In this document: in pieces, positions 25,201 through 35,931 of the stretch
How positions within the stretch are numbered: position 1 is the first letter of the stretch
Layout of the letters: the number at the start of each line of letters is the position of its first letter
The notes under the pieces: generated by a model
Databases searched by the model: none
What the model was told of the DNA's origin: nothing
Seen by the model: only the letters and a program-made list of their open reading frames with translations
Translations under genes and position numbers: made by a program
Origin: Sphingobacteriaceae bacterium
GTDB lineage: Bacteria > Bacteroidota > Bacteroidia > B-17B0 > Aurantibacillaceae
Length of the DNA stretch: 64,000 bases
Reading direction: 5' to 3'
NCBI GenBank assembly: GCA_023251725.1
Contig: JAHEYG010000001.1
Location: 26,739-90,738 of the forward strand

Positions 25201-26742
25201 AAAGTTGGAATCCCATCAGAAATATCTCCAAACGAACTAAGAGTTGCAGCAACTCCTAAAACTGTTAAGCGTTTGCAAAAACAGGGCTTTGAAGTTCAAA
25301 TTCAAAAAGGTGCCGGAGCAAAAGCAAATTTTTCGGATAAAGATTTTGAAGATGCAGGTGCGAAAATTGTAAATTCTGCTGCAGATGTTTATGGCAGCTC
25401 AGATATCGTTCTTAAAGTTAAGGAACCAAGTGTAGATGAAGTTGTAATGATGAAAGAAGGTTTAGTAATGTTGAGCTACTTGTGGCCTGCACAAAATCAA
25501 GACTTACTTAAAAAATTAGCCGATAAAAAAGTAAATGCAATTGCAATGGATGCGATTCCTCGTATTTCCAGAGCACAAAAAATGGATGTTTTGTCGTCGA
25601 TGGCAAACATCGCAGGTTACAGATCTGTTATTGAAGGTTCATTTTATTTTGGAAGATTTTTAAACGGACAAATTACGGCTGCCGGAAAAGTTGAACCTGC
25701 AAAAGTTTTAGTAATCGGCGCAGGTGTTGCGGGTTTAGCCGCAATTGGCGCCGCTAATTCGTTAGGTGCAATTGTAAGAGCATTTGATACACGTAAAGAA
25801 GTTGCAGAACAAATTGAATCAATGGGTGCACAATTTCTTACAGTAGAAATAAATGAAGATGGCGCAACTTCTTCAGGTTACTCAAAAGAAATGAGTAAAG
25901 AATTTATTGAAGCGGAAATGAAATTGTTTTTAGAGCAAGCGAAAGAGTGTGACATCGTAATTACCACTGCACAAATTCCCGGAAGAGAAGCCCCGAAATT
26001 GTGGTTAGATTATCATGTTGCAGCAATGAAACCAGGTTCTGTTATTGTGGATCTCGCGGCATCAACAGGCGGTAACTGTCCATTAACAAAAAACGGAGAA
26101 GTATATACAACCTCTAATGGCGTGACCATGGTTGGTAAATTAAATCAATTACCAAATCAGGCATCACAACTTTATGGAAATAACTTATGTCATTTATTAG
26201 ATGACATGGGTAAAGCAGAGAAATGGAAAATTGATATGGAAGATGCTGTTGTATCAAGAGCAATGGTAACTTACAATGGAAAAATAAATTGGCCTCCTGC
26301 GCCTCTTCCGGTTAGCCCTACTGCAGGTGGTGCTAAAAAAGTGGTTCCTCCAACCGCAGAAGAAACAAAAAAATCAGAAGAAGAAATTGCAAATAAAAAA
26401 GCAGTAACAACATGGATTAGCATTTCAATTATTGGGGCTTTGCTTTTATTAGTTGGTGCATTTGCACCTTCTGCTTTTATTCAGCACTTCACGGTATTTG
26501 TATTAGCTATTTTTGTTGGATGGCAAGTTATCAGTAATGTATCTCACGCTTTACATACTCCATTAATGGCTGTTACCAATGCCATCAGCGGTATCATTGT
26601 TATTGGAGGTTTGTTACAAACTAAAAATGATATTGGAAATGTGATGACCATTCTTGCTGCTGTAGCAATTTTGATTGCTAGTATTAATATTGTAGGTGGA
26701 TTTGTAGTTACACACCGTATGTTGAAAATGTTTAAAAAATAA
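25198..26742 (+). CDS. pntA: NAD(P) transhydrogenase subunit alpha
   Basis: Proton-translocating transhydrogenase subunit that moves hydride from NADH to NADP+. Domain I (~1-375) holds the NAD site with [13 protein letters not shown] and the RAFDTR segment. A hinge rich in Pro, Lys and Glu follows, then about four membrane helices (~400-510), which are part of domain II. The length of 514 aa matches the two-subunit (E. coli) arrangement and not the three-subunit form. pntB follows after 12 nt. The leader is hairpin copy 3, so it shares a regulatory structure with the ammonia-lyase gene. Confidence 0.95.
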   Translation: MKVGIPSEISPNELRVAATPKTVKRLQKQGFEVQIQKGAGAKANFSDKDFEDAGAKIVNSAADVYGSSDIVLKVKEPSVDEVVMMKEGLVMLSYLWPAQNQDLLKKLADKKVNAIAMDAIPRISRAQKMDVLSSMANIAGYRSVIEGSFYFGRFLNGQITAAGKVEPAKVLVIGAGVAGLAAIGAANSLGAIVRAFDTRKEVAEQIESMGAQFLTVEINEDGATSSGYSKEMSKEFIEAEMKLFLEQAKECDIVITTAQIPGREAPKLWLDYHVAAMKPGSVIVDLAASTGGNCPLTKNGEVYTTSNGVTMVGKLNQLPNQASQLYGNNLCHLLDDMGKAEKWKIDMEDAVVSRAMVTYNGKINWPPAPLPVSPTAGGAKKVVPPTAEETKKSEEEIANKKAVTTWISISIIGALLLLVGAFAPSAFIQHFTVFVLAIFVGWQVISNVSHALHTPLMAVTNAISGIIVIGGLLQTKNDIGNVMTILAAVAILIASINIVGGFVVTHRMLKMFKK

Positions 26743-26754
26743 GAACCGAATATT

Positions 26755-28155
26755 ATGTTTATAGTTAAAGAAATACAAACAGCCGCATATTTATTTGCAA
26801 GTATCCTGTTTATTTTAAGTTTAAGTGGATTATCTTCTCAGGAATCAGCAAAACGCGGCGTTCTCTATGGAATTGTTGGAATGATAATGGCAATCATTGC
26901 AACTGTAATGGGACAAGGTGTAGAGGGACATGTTTACATTATCGGCGCAATTTCAATTGCATCTGTTATTGGAATTATGTTGGCCAGAAAAGTAGAGATG
27001 ACAGCTATGCCACAATTGGTTGCTATACTTCATAGTTTTGTTGGTTTGGCTGCGGTTTTAGTTGGTATTGGTTCTTACCTCGATCCTGCTACACAAGTTT
27101 TATCCGGTGCTGAACATACAATTCATTTAGTGGAAGTTTTTGTAGGAATTTTTATTGGCGCTATTACTTTCACAGGTTCCATTATTGCCTGGGGAAAACT
27201 GGAAGGAAAAATTCCTTCTAAGCCGTGGAGCTTTGCAGGACTTCAAATGATGAATTTAATATTATTTACAGCTTGTGTTGTTTGTGGTGTTTTCTTCTGT
27301 AAGGCTGAAGGTACCGATGGCATGCTTTATTTAAATATAATGATGGCAATTGCTTCTTTCATTGGAGTAGTATTAGTTATGGCAATTGGTGGTGGCGATA
27401 TGCCGGTAGTAGTTTCCATGTTAAATTCTTATTCAGGTTGGGCTGCATCTGCTGCAGGTTTTATGTTAGGAAACGATCTTTTAATTGTTACAGGAGCTTT
27501 AGTAGGAAGTTCAGGTGCTATACTTTCAATGCACATGTGTGAAGCAATGAATCGTTCTTTCTTCTCAGTAATATTTGCAAGCTCAAGTTTGGGAACCAGA
27601 ACCGGTGAGAAAAAAGCAATGGAAGGAGAGGTAACAGCATTGAATCACGAAGAAGTTTCAGCTTTATTAAAAGAAGCAAAATCAGTTGTTATTGTTCCCG
27701 GTTACGGAATGGCGGTTGCAAAAGCACAGTATCCAATTTATGATATGGTTCAAACATTACAAAAAGCAGGTAAAAAAGTTAGGTTCGCAATACATCCTGT
27801 TGCCGGACGTTTACCGGGACACATGAATGTATTATTAGCAGAAGCAAATGTGCCTTACGATATTGTTATGGAGATGGACGAAATTAATCCTGATTTACCT
27901 GAGACAGATGTGGTGATGGTTATTGGCGCAAACGATGTTGTGAACCCAAGCGCACAAGACGATCCCGGATGTTCAATTTATGGTATGCCGGTAATTGAAG
28001 CGTGGAAAGCAGAAAAAGTAATTATTATGAAACGTTCTATGTCTGCCGGTTATTCAGGTGAAGACAATCCTTTGTTTTATAAACCTAATTCTGAAATGCT
28101 TTACGGTGATGCGAAAGCAAGTGTTGAGAAACTATTAAGCTTTTTAAAATTATAG
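26755..28155 (+). CDS. pntB: NAD(P) transhydrogenase subunit beta
   Basis: Partner of PntA: about eight or nine membrane helices (~1-265, proton channel part) and a C-terminal NADP-binding domain III (~285-466) with [27 protein letters not shown] and [10 protein letters not shown]. 466 aa is standard. Together PntAB would supply NADPH, which the FabG and chain-extension genes just upstream consume; that link is inferred from proximity and the shared leader. Confidence 0.95.
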   Translation: MFIVKEIQTAAYLFASILFILSLSGLSSQESAKRGVLYGIVGMIMAIIATVMGQGVEGHVYIIGAISIASVIGIMLARKVEMTAMPQLVAILHSFVGLAAVLVGIGSYLDPATQVLSGAEHTIHLVEVFVGIFIGAITFTGSIIAWGKLEGKIPSKPWSFAGLQMMNLILFTACVVCGVFFCKAEGTDGMLYLNIMMAIASFIGVVLVMAIGGGDMPVVVSMLNSYSGWAASAAGFMLGNDLLIVTGALVGSSGAILSMHMCEAMNRSFFSVIFASSSLGTRTGEKKAMEGEVTALNHEEVSALLKEAKSVVIVPGYGMAVAKAQYPIYDMVQTLQKAGKKVRFAIHPVAGRLPGHMNVLLAEANVPYDIVMEMDEINPDLPETDVVMVIGANDVVNPSAQDDPGCSIYGMPVIEAWKAEKVIIMKRSMSAGYSGEDNPLFYKPNSEMLYGDAKASVEKLLSFLKL

Positions 28156-28208
28156 TTTCTTATTGCCAAAAAAAACAATTATTTTTTAATAAAACCTAAG
28201 TCATTTAA

Positions 28209-29462
28209 TTGAATAAAACTTTATTAAAAATACTTAAGTACGTTCTTGCTCCTGCTGCTTTATTTATTTTTTTGTATATAGAGTCGCAAGGCGAAGGCGA
28301 TTTTCATATTTTTCTTTCTGCTTCTTCCGATTTATTTAAGAACGAAAATATTTTTGAAAAACATTACGGCCTAGGTTTCCATTATTATTACTCCGTATTT
28401 TTTGCTGTTCTGCTTCATCCATTAACCTATTTACCTTTTCAACTCGCCAAATTTTTATGGCTGGCCGTAAATTGTTTTTTTATTTTTAGAATTTTTCAAA
28501 TCATTAAAAATTTATTGCCGCTTCATAATTTTTCTAAAAACGAATTATTGTTTTTACGAGTGGCAGGTTTTGTGTTTGCTTTTCGTTTTCTTTTCGAAAA
28601 TGTTCATTATTCGCAAATGACCATTTTTTTATTGTATTTATGTTTACAGGGCTTACAATTAATTTTTTCGAACAAACCGGTAACGGGCGCTTTTTTAATT
28701 GCTTTGGGAATTAATATAAAATTACTGCCATTGGTTTTATTGCCGTATTTATTTTATAGGAAATTTTTTGTGGCGGGCATTTTAGTTATTTTATTTTATG
28801 TAGGATTATTATTAGTACCAATAATTTTTATCGGCTATCCGCAAAATAATTTTTTATTATCAAATTGGTTTAGTTTAATTAACCCGGTAAACACTATTCA
28901 TGTTTTAGATGTTGAAGAAAGAAGTTTTCATGGCTTAAGCACTCTGCTTTCAACCTTGCTGGTACAAAATGTACCCGATATTCATGCCCTTAAATTAAAA
29001 AGAAACATTTCCGATATTTCATTGGAGCAACTCCATTTTATTTTAAATATTGTTCGCTGCGCTTTTATTGTTTTGAGTTTATACTTTTTAAGAAGTTTCC
29101 CTTTTAAATCGCCTCGGGGTTTAAAGCACCGTTTTTGGGAGTTAAGTTATTTGTTGTTGCTCATCCCCCTAATTTTCCCCCACCAACAGCATTATGCTTT
29201 TTTATTTATTTGTCCCGCGTTTATTTTCTGCATCTATTATCTTATCCAAAATAAAAACACCCTCCCAAAAACAAAATATTATTCTATGGTTTCCTTAAGC
29301 ATCCTCATTTACCTTTTATGTAATTTAAAAATACTGCTCGGCGAGTTTAACGAATATTACGAGCATTATAAAATTCTAACTTACGGCGCCTTGTTGCTGA
29401 TTGTTTTGCTCGCTAATTGTGTACCTAAAGAAGAAGAAAAGGAAATTACTTTAGAAGTGTAA
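28209..29462 (+). CDS. Multi-pass membrane glycosyltransferase, GT87/DUF2029-like
   Basis: 417 aa with about ten hydrophobic helices and an acidic motif early in the chain (GEGDFHIFLSAS) in the first outer loop, as in GT-C mannosyltransferases that use polyprenyl-phosphate sugars. It starts at TTG. Its last 17 bp overlap the convergent T9SS type B gene. The donor and acceptor cannot be told from sequence; cell-envelope glycan synthesis is the usual role. Confidence 0.7.
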   Translation: MNKTLLKILKYVLAPAALFIFLYIESQGEGDFHIFLSASSDLFKNENIFEKHYGLGFHYYYSVFFAVLLHPLTYLPFQLAKFLWLAVNCFFIFRIFQIIKNLLPLHNFSKNELLFLRVAGFVFAFRFLFENVHYSQMTIFLLYLCLQGLQLIFSNKPVTGAFLIALGINIKLLPLVLLPYLFYRKFFVAGILVILFYVGLLLVPIIFIGYPQNNFLLSNWFSLINPVNTIHVLDVEERSFHGLSTLLSTLLVQNVPDIHALKLKRNISDISLEQLHFILNIVRCAFIVLSLYFLRSFPFKSPRGLKHRFWELSYLLLLIPLIFPHQQHYAFLFICPAFIFCIYYLIQNKNTLPKTKYYSMVSLSILIYLLCNLKILLGEFNEYYEHYKILTYGALLLIVLLANCVPKEEEKEITLEV

Positions 29463-31692
29463 CGTGACCGTAATGTTGCTCATGCCGCAAACTCACTACG
29501 TTTTTAAAATTAATTAGCCATACGTAAACATCCTGTTGGCAAATATGTCCGCCGTAATATCCATCCCAGCCCCCCTCGGTATCATTGGTATGATAAATAC
29601 ATTCGCCCCATCGGTCGTAAATATAAAATTCGTACTCTTTTACTCCAATTAAAACGGGTTTAAAAATATCGTTAAGTCCGTCTTGTTTCCCGGGTGTAAA
29701 ACAATTCGGTATCCAAAAACGAAACTCCGGTAAAATATGCACGATTCTTACAGCCGTATCGGGGCAACCAAAACCATTAGTTACCGTTTGCACCACTGTA
29801 AAATCTCCGTAATTATTATAATGGTGAGATGGGTTTACCATGCTCGATGTATCGTTATCACCAAAAGTGTAAAACCAGGTGGTGGCGCCTACACTCTCAT
29901 CAAAAAAATAAATATCGGGATCAAAAATAGTTGTTTCGGTAGGTAAAAAAGAAAATCCCGCTCGTGGAATTGGATTTACAGTAACATATCCGTTCACCAC
30001 AAATTTACTGGTATCAATACAACCGCTGTTGGTAATAATTGTTAATGTAACATTATAAACTCCCGGCGGTGTAAAAACATGTGTTGGATTCATTAAAGTA
30101 GAAGTTCCTCCATCGCTATATTGCCAAAAATAGGTAGTGGGCACATCAGTTGCACTGGTATTTGTAAACGTTACACTGGCAGGATCGCACAGTTTAAGCA
30201 AAGTAGGGTCAAAATTCGCATTGGGTTTTTTATTCACAATTACTGTATCAATTTTTATCACTGAACAAACACTTTCTTTTACGGTTACCTTAATGGGATA
30301 TTTTCCGGGCAAACTATAGGTGATTCCGGTTGGATTTTTTATGGTGGATGTGCTGGGTGTTGCGGCTGCACCGCCAAAAGTCCAACTGAAAGTACTGTAC
30401 GGTGCGTAGCTTCCTCCTACAGTAAAATTAAAACTATTACCCGTTATGCATTGCCCGGGTGGAGCCGTAAATGTGGGCGCCAATAACGGATAAATAAAAA
30501 AAGTTTTAGTAGAAGTATCAGAACAAGGTTTTCCCGGATTAGCAATAAGTGTAACCGTATATTTTCCTGAATCGGGATAAACATAAATTGGATTCGTTAA
30601 ATTAGAAGTATCATTGGTTAAGGAAGGAACTCCAAAATCCCAATGATAAACTGTGCCTCCAAAACTCTGATTCGAAAAATTAACAGTGTATCCCGAACAC
30701 GGCTGTATTTGATCTAACATGGCACTTATAACGGTCACGCTACACGTTACAACGTTAAACTGAAAATCGCGATAATGTGTGCCAATTAAAATTCCGGCTC
30801 TGTATTCTTTCACACAAACACCCACTACCCATTGTCCGTCGATATTTGGTATACCATTTAAAAATCCGGTAACGGGATTGATATTAATTGCCGGCGACGA
30901 AGACATTGGATACACACTGCTATAAGGCGGTAAAAAAGGAACGCTAAAATAAGGAGGGGGCGTATTTACAGAAGGACAAGCAGCCGGAGGAACCGGACAT
31001 TGTGGCCCGGCCGAAGGAGAAGAACCAACAGTTGGGCAACAACCATCCAAACCGTTAAAGGGTGAACCCAGAGAATAAACCAACTGATCACCATCAGGGT
31101 CAATGGCCGAATGGTCGAAGGCAATCTGCAAACCGTTACATACAAAGATATTTGGTCGGAGTTTAAAACGAGGGCTGCTATTTACTAAAACTACTTCCGG
31201 CCCGGGAATATGTTCCCAATAAGTAGTGCCTACGCCTCCCGGATTTACTAAATTTAAAATAGTTCCGTTGCGGCAGCAGCGTTGATAAACAATATAATAT
31301 CCTCCTGCTAAAGGCGGCAAATTAATGGTAGTTTCATAAATTCCTTCCTCTACGCAAACCGTATTGGGGGCCTGAATACAGGAACTGTTAATCGCCGGCG
31401 GCACCAGCGTACTTGATAAAAGCGGTAAACTTAAAGTAGTAAATACATTGCCGCCCGCGTCAAATATGGTAACAAAAGCCGGACTGTCTAACGGCGGAAT
31501 ACCGTTATAACAGTCGCGATACACTTTCATGTGAATTTTATAATTATTTCCTCCTAAATTATCGTAATAAATTTCGCCTCCCACAATATGTGTGGCGTGA
31601 CTTAATCTAATAAATCCGAAAAAGAAAATAATACAAAATATGTACGAAAACTTAATTTTCACTATAGTGATTATAACTAATAAAGTTAGCAA
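29446..31692 (-). CDS. PKD-domain surface protein with T9SS type B (gliding-motility-associated) sorting domain
   Basis: It starts at TTG in the available frame; a signal peptide follows (KIKFSYIFCIIFFFGFIRLSHA). The N-terminal THIVGGEIYYDNLGGN opening is the usual start of this large family. Residues ~330-650 carry about four PKD-like beta-domains (patterns HWDFG, FSWTFGG, FWQYSDGG, WFYTFGD). The last ~85 residues (WIPNCFTPGKQDGLNDIFKP ... YDRWGE ... GGWDGYYGG) are the type B tail, which differs from the type A tails in the rest of the window. Surface adhesin or gliding-related role. Convergent overlap of 17 bp with the GT87 gene. Confidence 0.88.
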   Translation of the reverse strand: MLTLLVIITIVKIKFSYIFCIIFFFGFIRLSHATHIVGGEIYYDNLGGNNYKIHMKVYRDCYNGIPPLDSPAFVTIFDAGGNVFTTLSLPLLSSTLVPPAINSSCIQAPNTVCVEEGIYETTINLPPLAGGYYIVYQRCCRNGTILNLVNPGGVGTTYWEHIPGPEVVLVNSSPRFKLRPNIFVCNGLQIAFDHSAIDPDGDQLVYSLGSPFNGLDGCCPTVGSSPSAGPQCPVPPAACPSVNTPPPYFSVPFLPPYSSVYPMSSSPAININPVTGFLNGIPNIDGQWVVGVCVKEYRAGILIGTHYRDFQFNVVTCSVTVISAMLDQIQPCSGYTVNFSNQSFGGTVYHWDFGVPSLTNDTSNLTNPIYVYPDSGKYTVTLIANPGKPCSDTSTKTFFIYPLLAPTFTAPPGQCITGNSFNFTVGGSYAPYSTFSWTFGGAAATPSTSTIKNPTGITYSLPGKYPIKVTVKESVCSVIKIDTVIVNKKPNANFDPTLLKLCDPASVTFTNTSATDVPTTYFWQYSDGGTSTLMNPTHVFTPPGVYNVTLTIITNSGCIDTSKFVVNGYVTVNPIPRAGFSFLPTETTIFDPDIYFFDESVGATTWFYTFGDNDTSSMVNPSHHYNNYGDFTVVQTVTNGFGCPDTAVRIVHILPEFRFWIPNCFTPGKQDGLNDIFKPVLIGVKEYEFYIYDRWGECIYHTNDTEGGWDGYYGGHICQQDVYVWLINFKNVVSLRHEQHYGHVTLLK

Positions 31693-31728
31693 AAATTATG
31701 CTAATAATTAAGCAAATGAGCCAAATCA

Positions 31729-31742
31729 TCCTAAAATTTAGG
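31729..31742. promoter_or_regulatory. Palindrome between divergent surface-protein genes
   Basis: CCTAAAATTTAGG (palindromic around the central A) sits midway between the divergent starts of the PKD and VCBS genes. ATGAGC at about 31716 and GCTCAT at about 31759 form an outer symmetric pair. It could be a shared operator. Confidence 0.35.
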
Positions 31743-31774
31743 GATTGATGCCTGAATTGCTCATGAGATTTGAT

Positions 31775-31782
31775 TAACTTTG
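31775..31782 (+). promoter_or_regulatory. Putative -7 box of the VCBS-repeat gene
   Basis: TAACTTTG is a full match to the TAnnTTTG consensus, 6 nt upstream of the ATG at 31789, which implies a very short leader. ATTG at 31756-31759 may be the -33 element, 15 nt upstream. Confidence 0.45.
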
Positions 31783-31788
31783 TATATA

Positions 31789-34047
31789 ATGCGTTACTTT
31801 CTTATAACCGTACTTTCTATTTCATTTATTTTAAGCGCTATTCTTAAAGCGCAGTTACCTGTTGGTATTGATACCCTTACTGTTTTTGAAAACAATAAAA
31901 TTTTAAAATCGGCATGGGCCGGAGGATTAAATTTTTGTGAATTTTCGGAAATTGATTTAAATCTGGATGGTAAAAAAGATATTGTAGCGTTTGATAAAAT
32001 AAATTATCTGGCTTATGGTGTTTTAAGAAGTTTTATAAATAAAGGAGGCGTGGGGCAAACCAATTATGTGCATGATGCTTCTTACTACAATAAATTTCCT
32101 ACAGTAAACAGCTGGACTTTATTTTACGATTATAATAATGATGGCAAGGCCGATTTATTTACTTACGTTTTAGGAGGCATTCAGGTTTATAAAAATACTT
32201 CTACGCTCGGTAATTTATCTTTTCAACTTAAAGATTACAGATTAAATTCAAACTCTACTCCAACAGCTACCTTTACCACTATGGGCAATATTTATTCGAG
32301 TCCGGTTTCTTTACCTGCATTTTACGATGTAGACAGTGATGGCGATATGGATATTTTAACTTTCGGCTCAGCAGGTTTCGTTATTGAATTTCATAAAAAC
32401 CGACAAGAACTTTTTGGTGCTACCGATACACTTGTTTACGAACTCACCGATTTTTGCTGGGGCGATATTAGCGAAAATAATTGCGGTGTTAATTTAAGTC
32501 AATGCGCGCTTTTTAAAATGTATCAAGATATTGTAAATCCTACGGCTAAAGTTTATCATTCGGGTTCTTGTTTAATGTGTTTAGACAGAGAAAGCGACGG
32601 CGACATTGATATGGTTTTAGGCGATGTAAGTTGCAAAGTGGTTAGTTACCTGGAGAATCAAGGAATCGGCAGCAGCAATTCGCACATGAATGATACCACA
32701 AAACTATATCCTAATTATCCCGCCAAGGCATCCACCACAGTAATTAATATGAGTTATTATCCTTGTACTTATAATTTGGATATAGATAATGATTCGAAAA
32801 AAGATTTAATTGCTTCTCCTAATATCAGCGGCAGCGAAAATTATCAAAGTGTTTGGCTTTATAAAAATATTGGAACAACAACTGTAGCCAATTTTCAATT
32901 TGTAAAAAATAATTTTTTACAGGATGAAATGATTGAAGTGGGCGAAGGCGCTTATCCTGTTTTGTTTGATAATGATAACGATGGTTTAAAAGATTTAGTT
33001 ATTGGTAATTTAGGATATTATAATGTAAACACCAATAATACCAAATTAACTTTTTATAAAAATGTGGGTACGTTATCGCAACCGAGTTATTCGTTAATCA
33101 CGAGAGATTTTGCAAACTTGTCGGCGATTGCTACCGCTTCGCTTCTTGGATGTTTTGTTCCCACCTTTGGTGATATTGATAATGATGGAGATATTGATAT
33201 GATTTTGGGAGATTGCTCAGGAAAAATTCATTGGGTAGAAAACATTGCGGGCGCCGGTGTTACTTGTAACTTCAGTATTTTTAAAAATAATTTTTTTGGT
33301 CTCGCCGCACCAACTGCCAATGCGTATCCGCAATTAATTGATGTGAACCGCGATGGTAAATTGGATTTACTTACAGGAAGAAAAAACGGAAGATTATATT
33401 ATTATCAAAATATTGGAACGCTCGCTGTTCCAAGTTTTAGTTTAATCAATTCTAATTTTGGAAATGTAAATGTAAAAGGCGATCCTACTTTTTTTGGTGC
33501 CGACGGAAGTTGCGCGCCTTTTATGTATGATGTTGGAGGATCTTATAAATTATTGTGTGGTTCCATTAGCGGAAGAATTTATTATTATGATAACATTGAT
33601 GGCAACCTCGCCGGAAATTTTAACCGCATAGATACTAATGTAAATAAAATTTATGTGGGAGGTCAGAGCGCTTTACAGTTTGTGGATATTAATAACGATG
33701 GTAAACGCGATTTAATAGTGGGAAATTATTCGGGAGGTTTAACTTATTATTCATCCAAAAGCACAATAGGAATTAATGAGTTAGAAAATAATTCGGTCGA
33801 ACAGGTTTTAGTTTATCCAAATCCTGCCAATGATTATTTAAATGTAAAATTTAAAAATTACGCTATAGAAAAATGCGAATTAGAATTAATTGACATTTGC
33901 GGCAAAACAGTTTTAAAACAATTTAACGAGTCTTCTTACTGTTATATTAATATCGAAACAATTCCCAAAGGATTATATTTACTCAAAATTAACTCTTACC
34001 ACCATAAACAGGTTCAAACCATTTACAAAAAAATTATCCTGCAATAG
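31789..34047 (+). CDS. VCBS/FG-GAP-repeat surface protein with T9SS type A sorting domain
   Basis: The ATG at 31789 gives a proper signal peptide (MRYFLITVLSISFILSAILKAQ); an in-frame TTG three codons earlier is less likely. At least six calcium-binding-like Asp loops recur (DYNNDGKADL, DVDSDGDMDI, DNDNDGLKDL, DIDNDGDIDM, DVNRDGKLDL, DINNDGKRDL), the hallmark of integrin-like FG-GAP propellers. A T9SS type A tail (VYPNPANDYLNVKF ... KGLYLLKIN) ends the protein. The stop overlaps the next start (TAGTG), so translation is coupled. Confidence 0.9.
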   Translation: MRYFLITVLSISFILSAILKAQLPVGIDTLTVFENNKILKSAWAGGLNFCEFSEIDLNLDGKKDIVAFDKINYLAYGVLRSFINKGGVGQTNYVHDASYYNKFPTVNSWTLFYDYNNDGKADLFTYVLGGIQVYKNTSTLGNLSFQLKDYRLNSNSTPTATFTTMGNIYSSPVSLPAFYDVDSDGDMDILTFGSAGFVIEFHKNRQELFGATDTLVYELTDFCWGDISENNCGVNLSQCALFKMYQDIVNPTAKVYHSGSCLMCLDRESDGDIDMVLGDVSCKVVSYLENQGIGSSNSHMNDTTKLYPNYPAKASTTVINMSYYPCTYNLDIDNDSKKDLIASPNISGSENYQSVWLYKNIGTTTVANFQFVKNNFLQDEMIEVGEGAYPVLFDNDNDGLKDLVIGNLGYYNVNTNNTKLTFYKNVGTLSQPSYSLITRDFANLSAIATASLLGCFVPTFGDIDNDGDIDMILGDCSGKIHWVENIAGAGVTCNFSIFKNNFFGLAAPTANAYPQLIDVNRDGKLDLLTGRKNGRLYYYQNIGTLAVPSFSLINSNFGNVNVKGDPTFFGADGSCAPFMYDVGGSYKLLCGSISGRIYYYDNIDGNLAGNFNRIDTNVNKIYVGGQSALQFVDINNDGKRDLIVGNYSGGLTYYSSKSTIGINELENNSVEQVLVYPNPANDYLNVKFKNYAIEKCELELIDICGKTVLKQFNESSYCYINIETIPKGLYLLKINSYHHKQVQTIYKKIILQ

Positions 34048-35483
34048 TGCGCAAACCGTTATATATTATTTTTACTTTTGCGATTATTTTTTTCTTTTCG
34101 TTTTGCATAAAAGATAAAGGCCTTACTAATTATGGCGATTACCCCAACGAAATTGGTAAAATTATTAATTTCAAATGCGCCACTTCGGGTTGTCATAACG
34201 ATTTAAGTTATCCGGCAGCCGACGGTTTAAATTTAAGCACTTGGGATAACCTATTTAAAGGAAGTAATAGCGGTTCGCCCGTAATTCCCTTCAACAGCAA
34301 ATTTTCAAGTCTTTGTAATTATATTAATACCTATCCCGAATTAGGCATTATTGATAAACCTACCATGCCGCTTAATCCGCCATTTTTAAGTAAAGAAGAA
34401 GTAACTACCATAAAAAACTGGATTGATGCCGGCGCGCCCGATGTAAATGGTTTTATAAAATGGAGTGATAACCCTAATCGCAAAAAAATTTATGTGGCTA
34501 ACCAGGGATGCGACGTGGTAACTGTTTTTGACAGCGAAACCATGTTGCCTATGCGATATATTTCGGTGGGAAACAATTCAGGTATTGAAGTGCCGCACAT
34601 GATACGCGTTTCGCCCGACGGACAATTTTGGTATGTGGTGTTTGTAAATAACAACATTATGCAAAAATTCAGGTGCAGCGATGATGTGTTAGTAGGCACC
34701 GCTAATTTAGGTGCCAATTTCGACTGGAATACATTTATTATTTCTGACGATGGCAAAAAAGCATTTTGCGTGGCATGGACAACTAACGGTCACATTGCCG
34801 CGGTTGATTTAAATCAAATGAAATTAATACGGAATTTTGGCGGATACAGTTTTCCTCACGGTGTGGCGCTAAACGGAACCAATGATACTATTTATGTAAC
34901 GGGCCAAAGCGGAAATTTTTTATATAAATTAGATACTGCCTTTAACACATCCGTACAAGTAAGTTTAGATGGTAACGTACCCAGCTTAACCCCCTCACTC
35001 GATCCTCACGAAATTATTATTTCTCCCGATAAAAAAACATTGTATATCACTTGTCAGAAAGTAAACCAACTTTATATTATGGATATTACTACATGGACAT
35101 TAATTAACATTATTTCTACAGGCTCCTTTCCTCAGGAAATGGTAATTTCTCCTACCGATAAAAAACTTTACATTTCCTGTACTTACGATTCCATCAGTTT
35201 TCCGGGAAGTTACGGCAGCGTGTATGTAATGAATACCTTGAATTATTTAGTGTCAAAAATAAATGTGGGATTTATGCCACACGGTATCGGGCTCGACGAA
35301 AGTAAAAATTTATTGTACGTGGCGAGCAGAAATATATTGGCTAACGGTCCGGCCCCACACCACACGGGTGTTTGCAGTGGGCGTAACGGTTATATTAATT
35401 ACGTAAATACGCAAACTCTTCTTATAGAAAAAAGAAGAACCGAAATTTCGATTGATCCCTTTAGTGTTGGTGTAAGAAAATAG
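34047..35483 (+). CDS. Lipoprotein with cytochrome-like domain and YncE-type beta-propeller
   Basis: GTG start overlapping the preceding TAG. The N-terminus ends in a lipobox-like FSFC (Cys20). Residues ~35-135 resemble a cytochrome c-like module: CATSGCH (Cys44, Cys49, His50; a CX4CH spacing, not CXXCH) and a later KPTMPLNPP with a plausible axial Met. The remainder (~150-478) is a seven-bladed-type YVTN/YncE propeller with repeated ISPDKKTLYIT-type blades. Probably an outer-membrane or periplasmic lipoprotein. Whether heme is bound is uncertain because of the unusual spacing. Confidence 0.75.
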   Translation: MRKPLYIIFTFAIIFFFSFCIKDKGLTNYGDYPNEIGKIINFKCATSGCHNDLSYPAADGLNLSTWDNLFKGSNSGSPVIPFNSKFSSLCNYINTYPELGIIDKPTMPLNPPFLSKEEVTTIKNWIDAGAPDVNGFIKWSDNPNRKKIYVANQGCDVVTVFDSETMLPMRYISVGNNSGIEVPHMIRVSPDGQFWYVVFVNNNIMQKFRCSDDVLVGTANLGANFDWNTFIISDDGKKAFCVAWTTNGHIAAVDLNQMKLIRNFGGYSFPHGVALNGTNDTIYVTGQSGNFLYKLDTAFNTSVQVSLDGNVPSLTPSLDPHEIIISPDKKTLYITCQKVNQLYIMDITTWTLINIISTGSFPQEMVISPTDKKLYISCTYDSISFPGSYGSVYVMNTLNYLVSKINVGFMPHGIGLDESKNLLYVASRNILANGPAPHHTGVCSGRNGYINYVNTQTLLIEKRRTEISIDPFSVGVRK

Positions 35484-35485
35484 TA

Positions 35486-35917
35486 TTGGATTTAACTCAC
35501 ATAAACGGCATATCTATAGGTTCAAAGCAAGCCATTATTTTATTTGACGGTAATTGCATGATGTGTAACCGAAGTATAAAGTTTATTTTAAGAAAAGAAA
35601 AACAATCTGAGCTTTTTTTTGCTGCTTTACAATCTGATTTCGGGAAAAATATTTTAAAACAATTTGGTTTGGAAGGAAAAGCAGACAGCATTGTTTTAAT
35701 AGAAAATGGAATAGCACATACTAAATCTGGCGCGGCCTTACGAATTTGTAAATATTTAAAAGGCGGTTGGCCATTAATGCTGGGATTTATAATTGTGCCG
35801 CCGTTTATAAGAAACGCCATTTACGATTACATTGCTAAAAACAGGATTAAATGGTACGGCACCACCGAATATTGTGAAATGATGAGGCCCGAATTAAAAA
35901 AAAGATTTTTGGAATAA
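35486..35917 (+). CDS. DCC-family thiol-disulfide oxidoreductase
   Basis: 143 aa with the DxxCxxC signature ILFDGNCMMCNRS (Cys24, Cys27) and a thioredoxin-like core (DUF393). It starts at TTG 2 nt after the previous stop, so it belongs to the operon with the VCBS and propeller genes. It has no signal peptide. The substrate is unknown; redox maturation of the cytochrome-like partner is a guess from adjacency. Confidence 0.82.
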   Translation: MDLTHINGISIGSKQAIILFDGNCMMCNRSIKFILRKEKQSELFFAALQSDFGKNILKQFGLEGKADSIVLIENGIAHTKSGAALRICKYLKGGWPLMLGFIIVPPFIRNAIYDYIAKNRIKWYGTTEYCEMMRPELKKRFLE

Positions 35918-35931
35918 AAAAATTATAAAAC

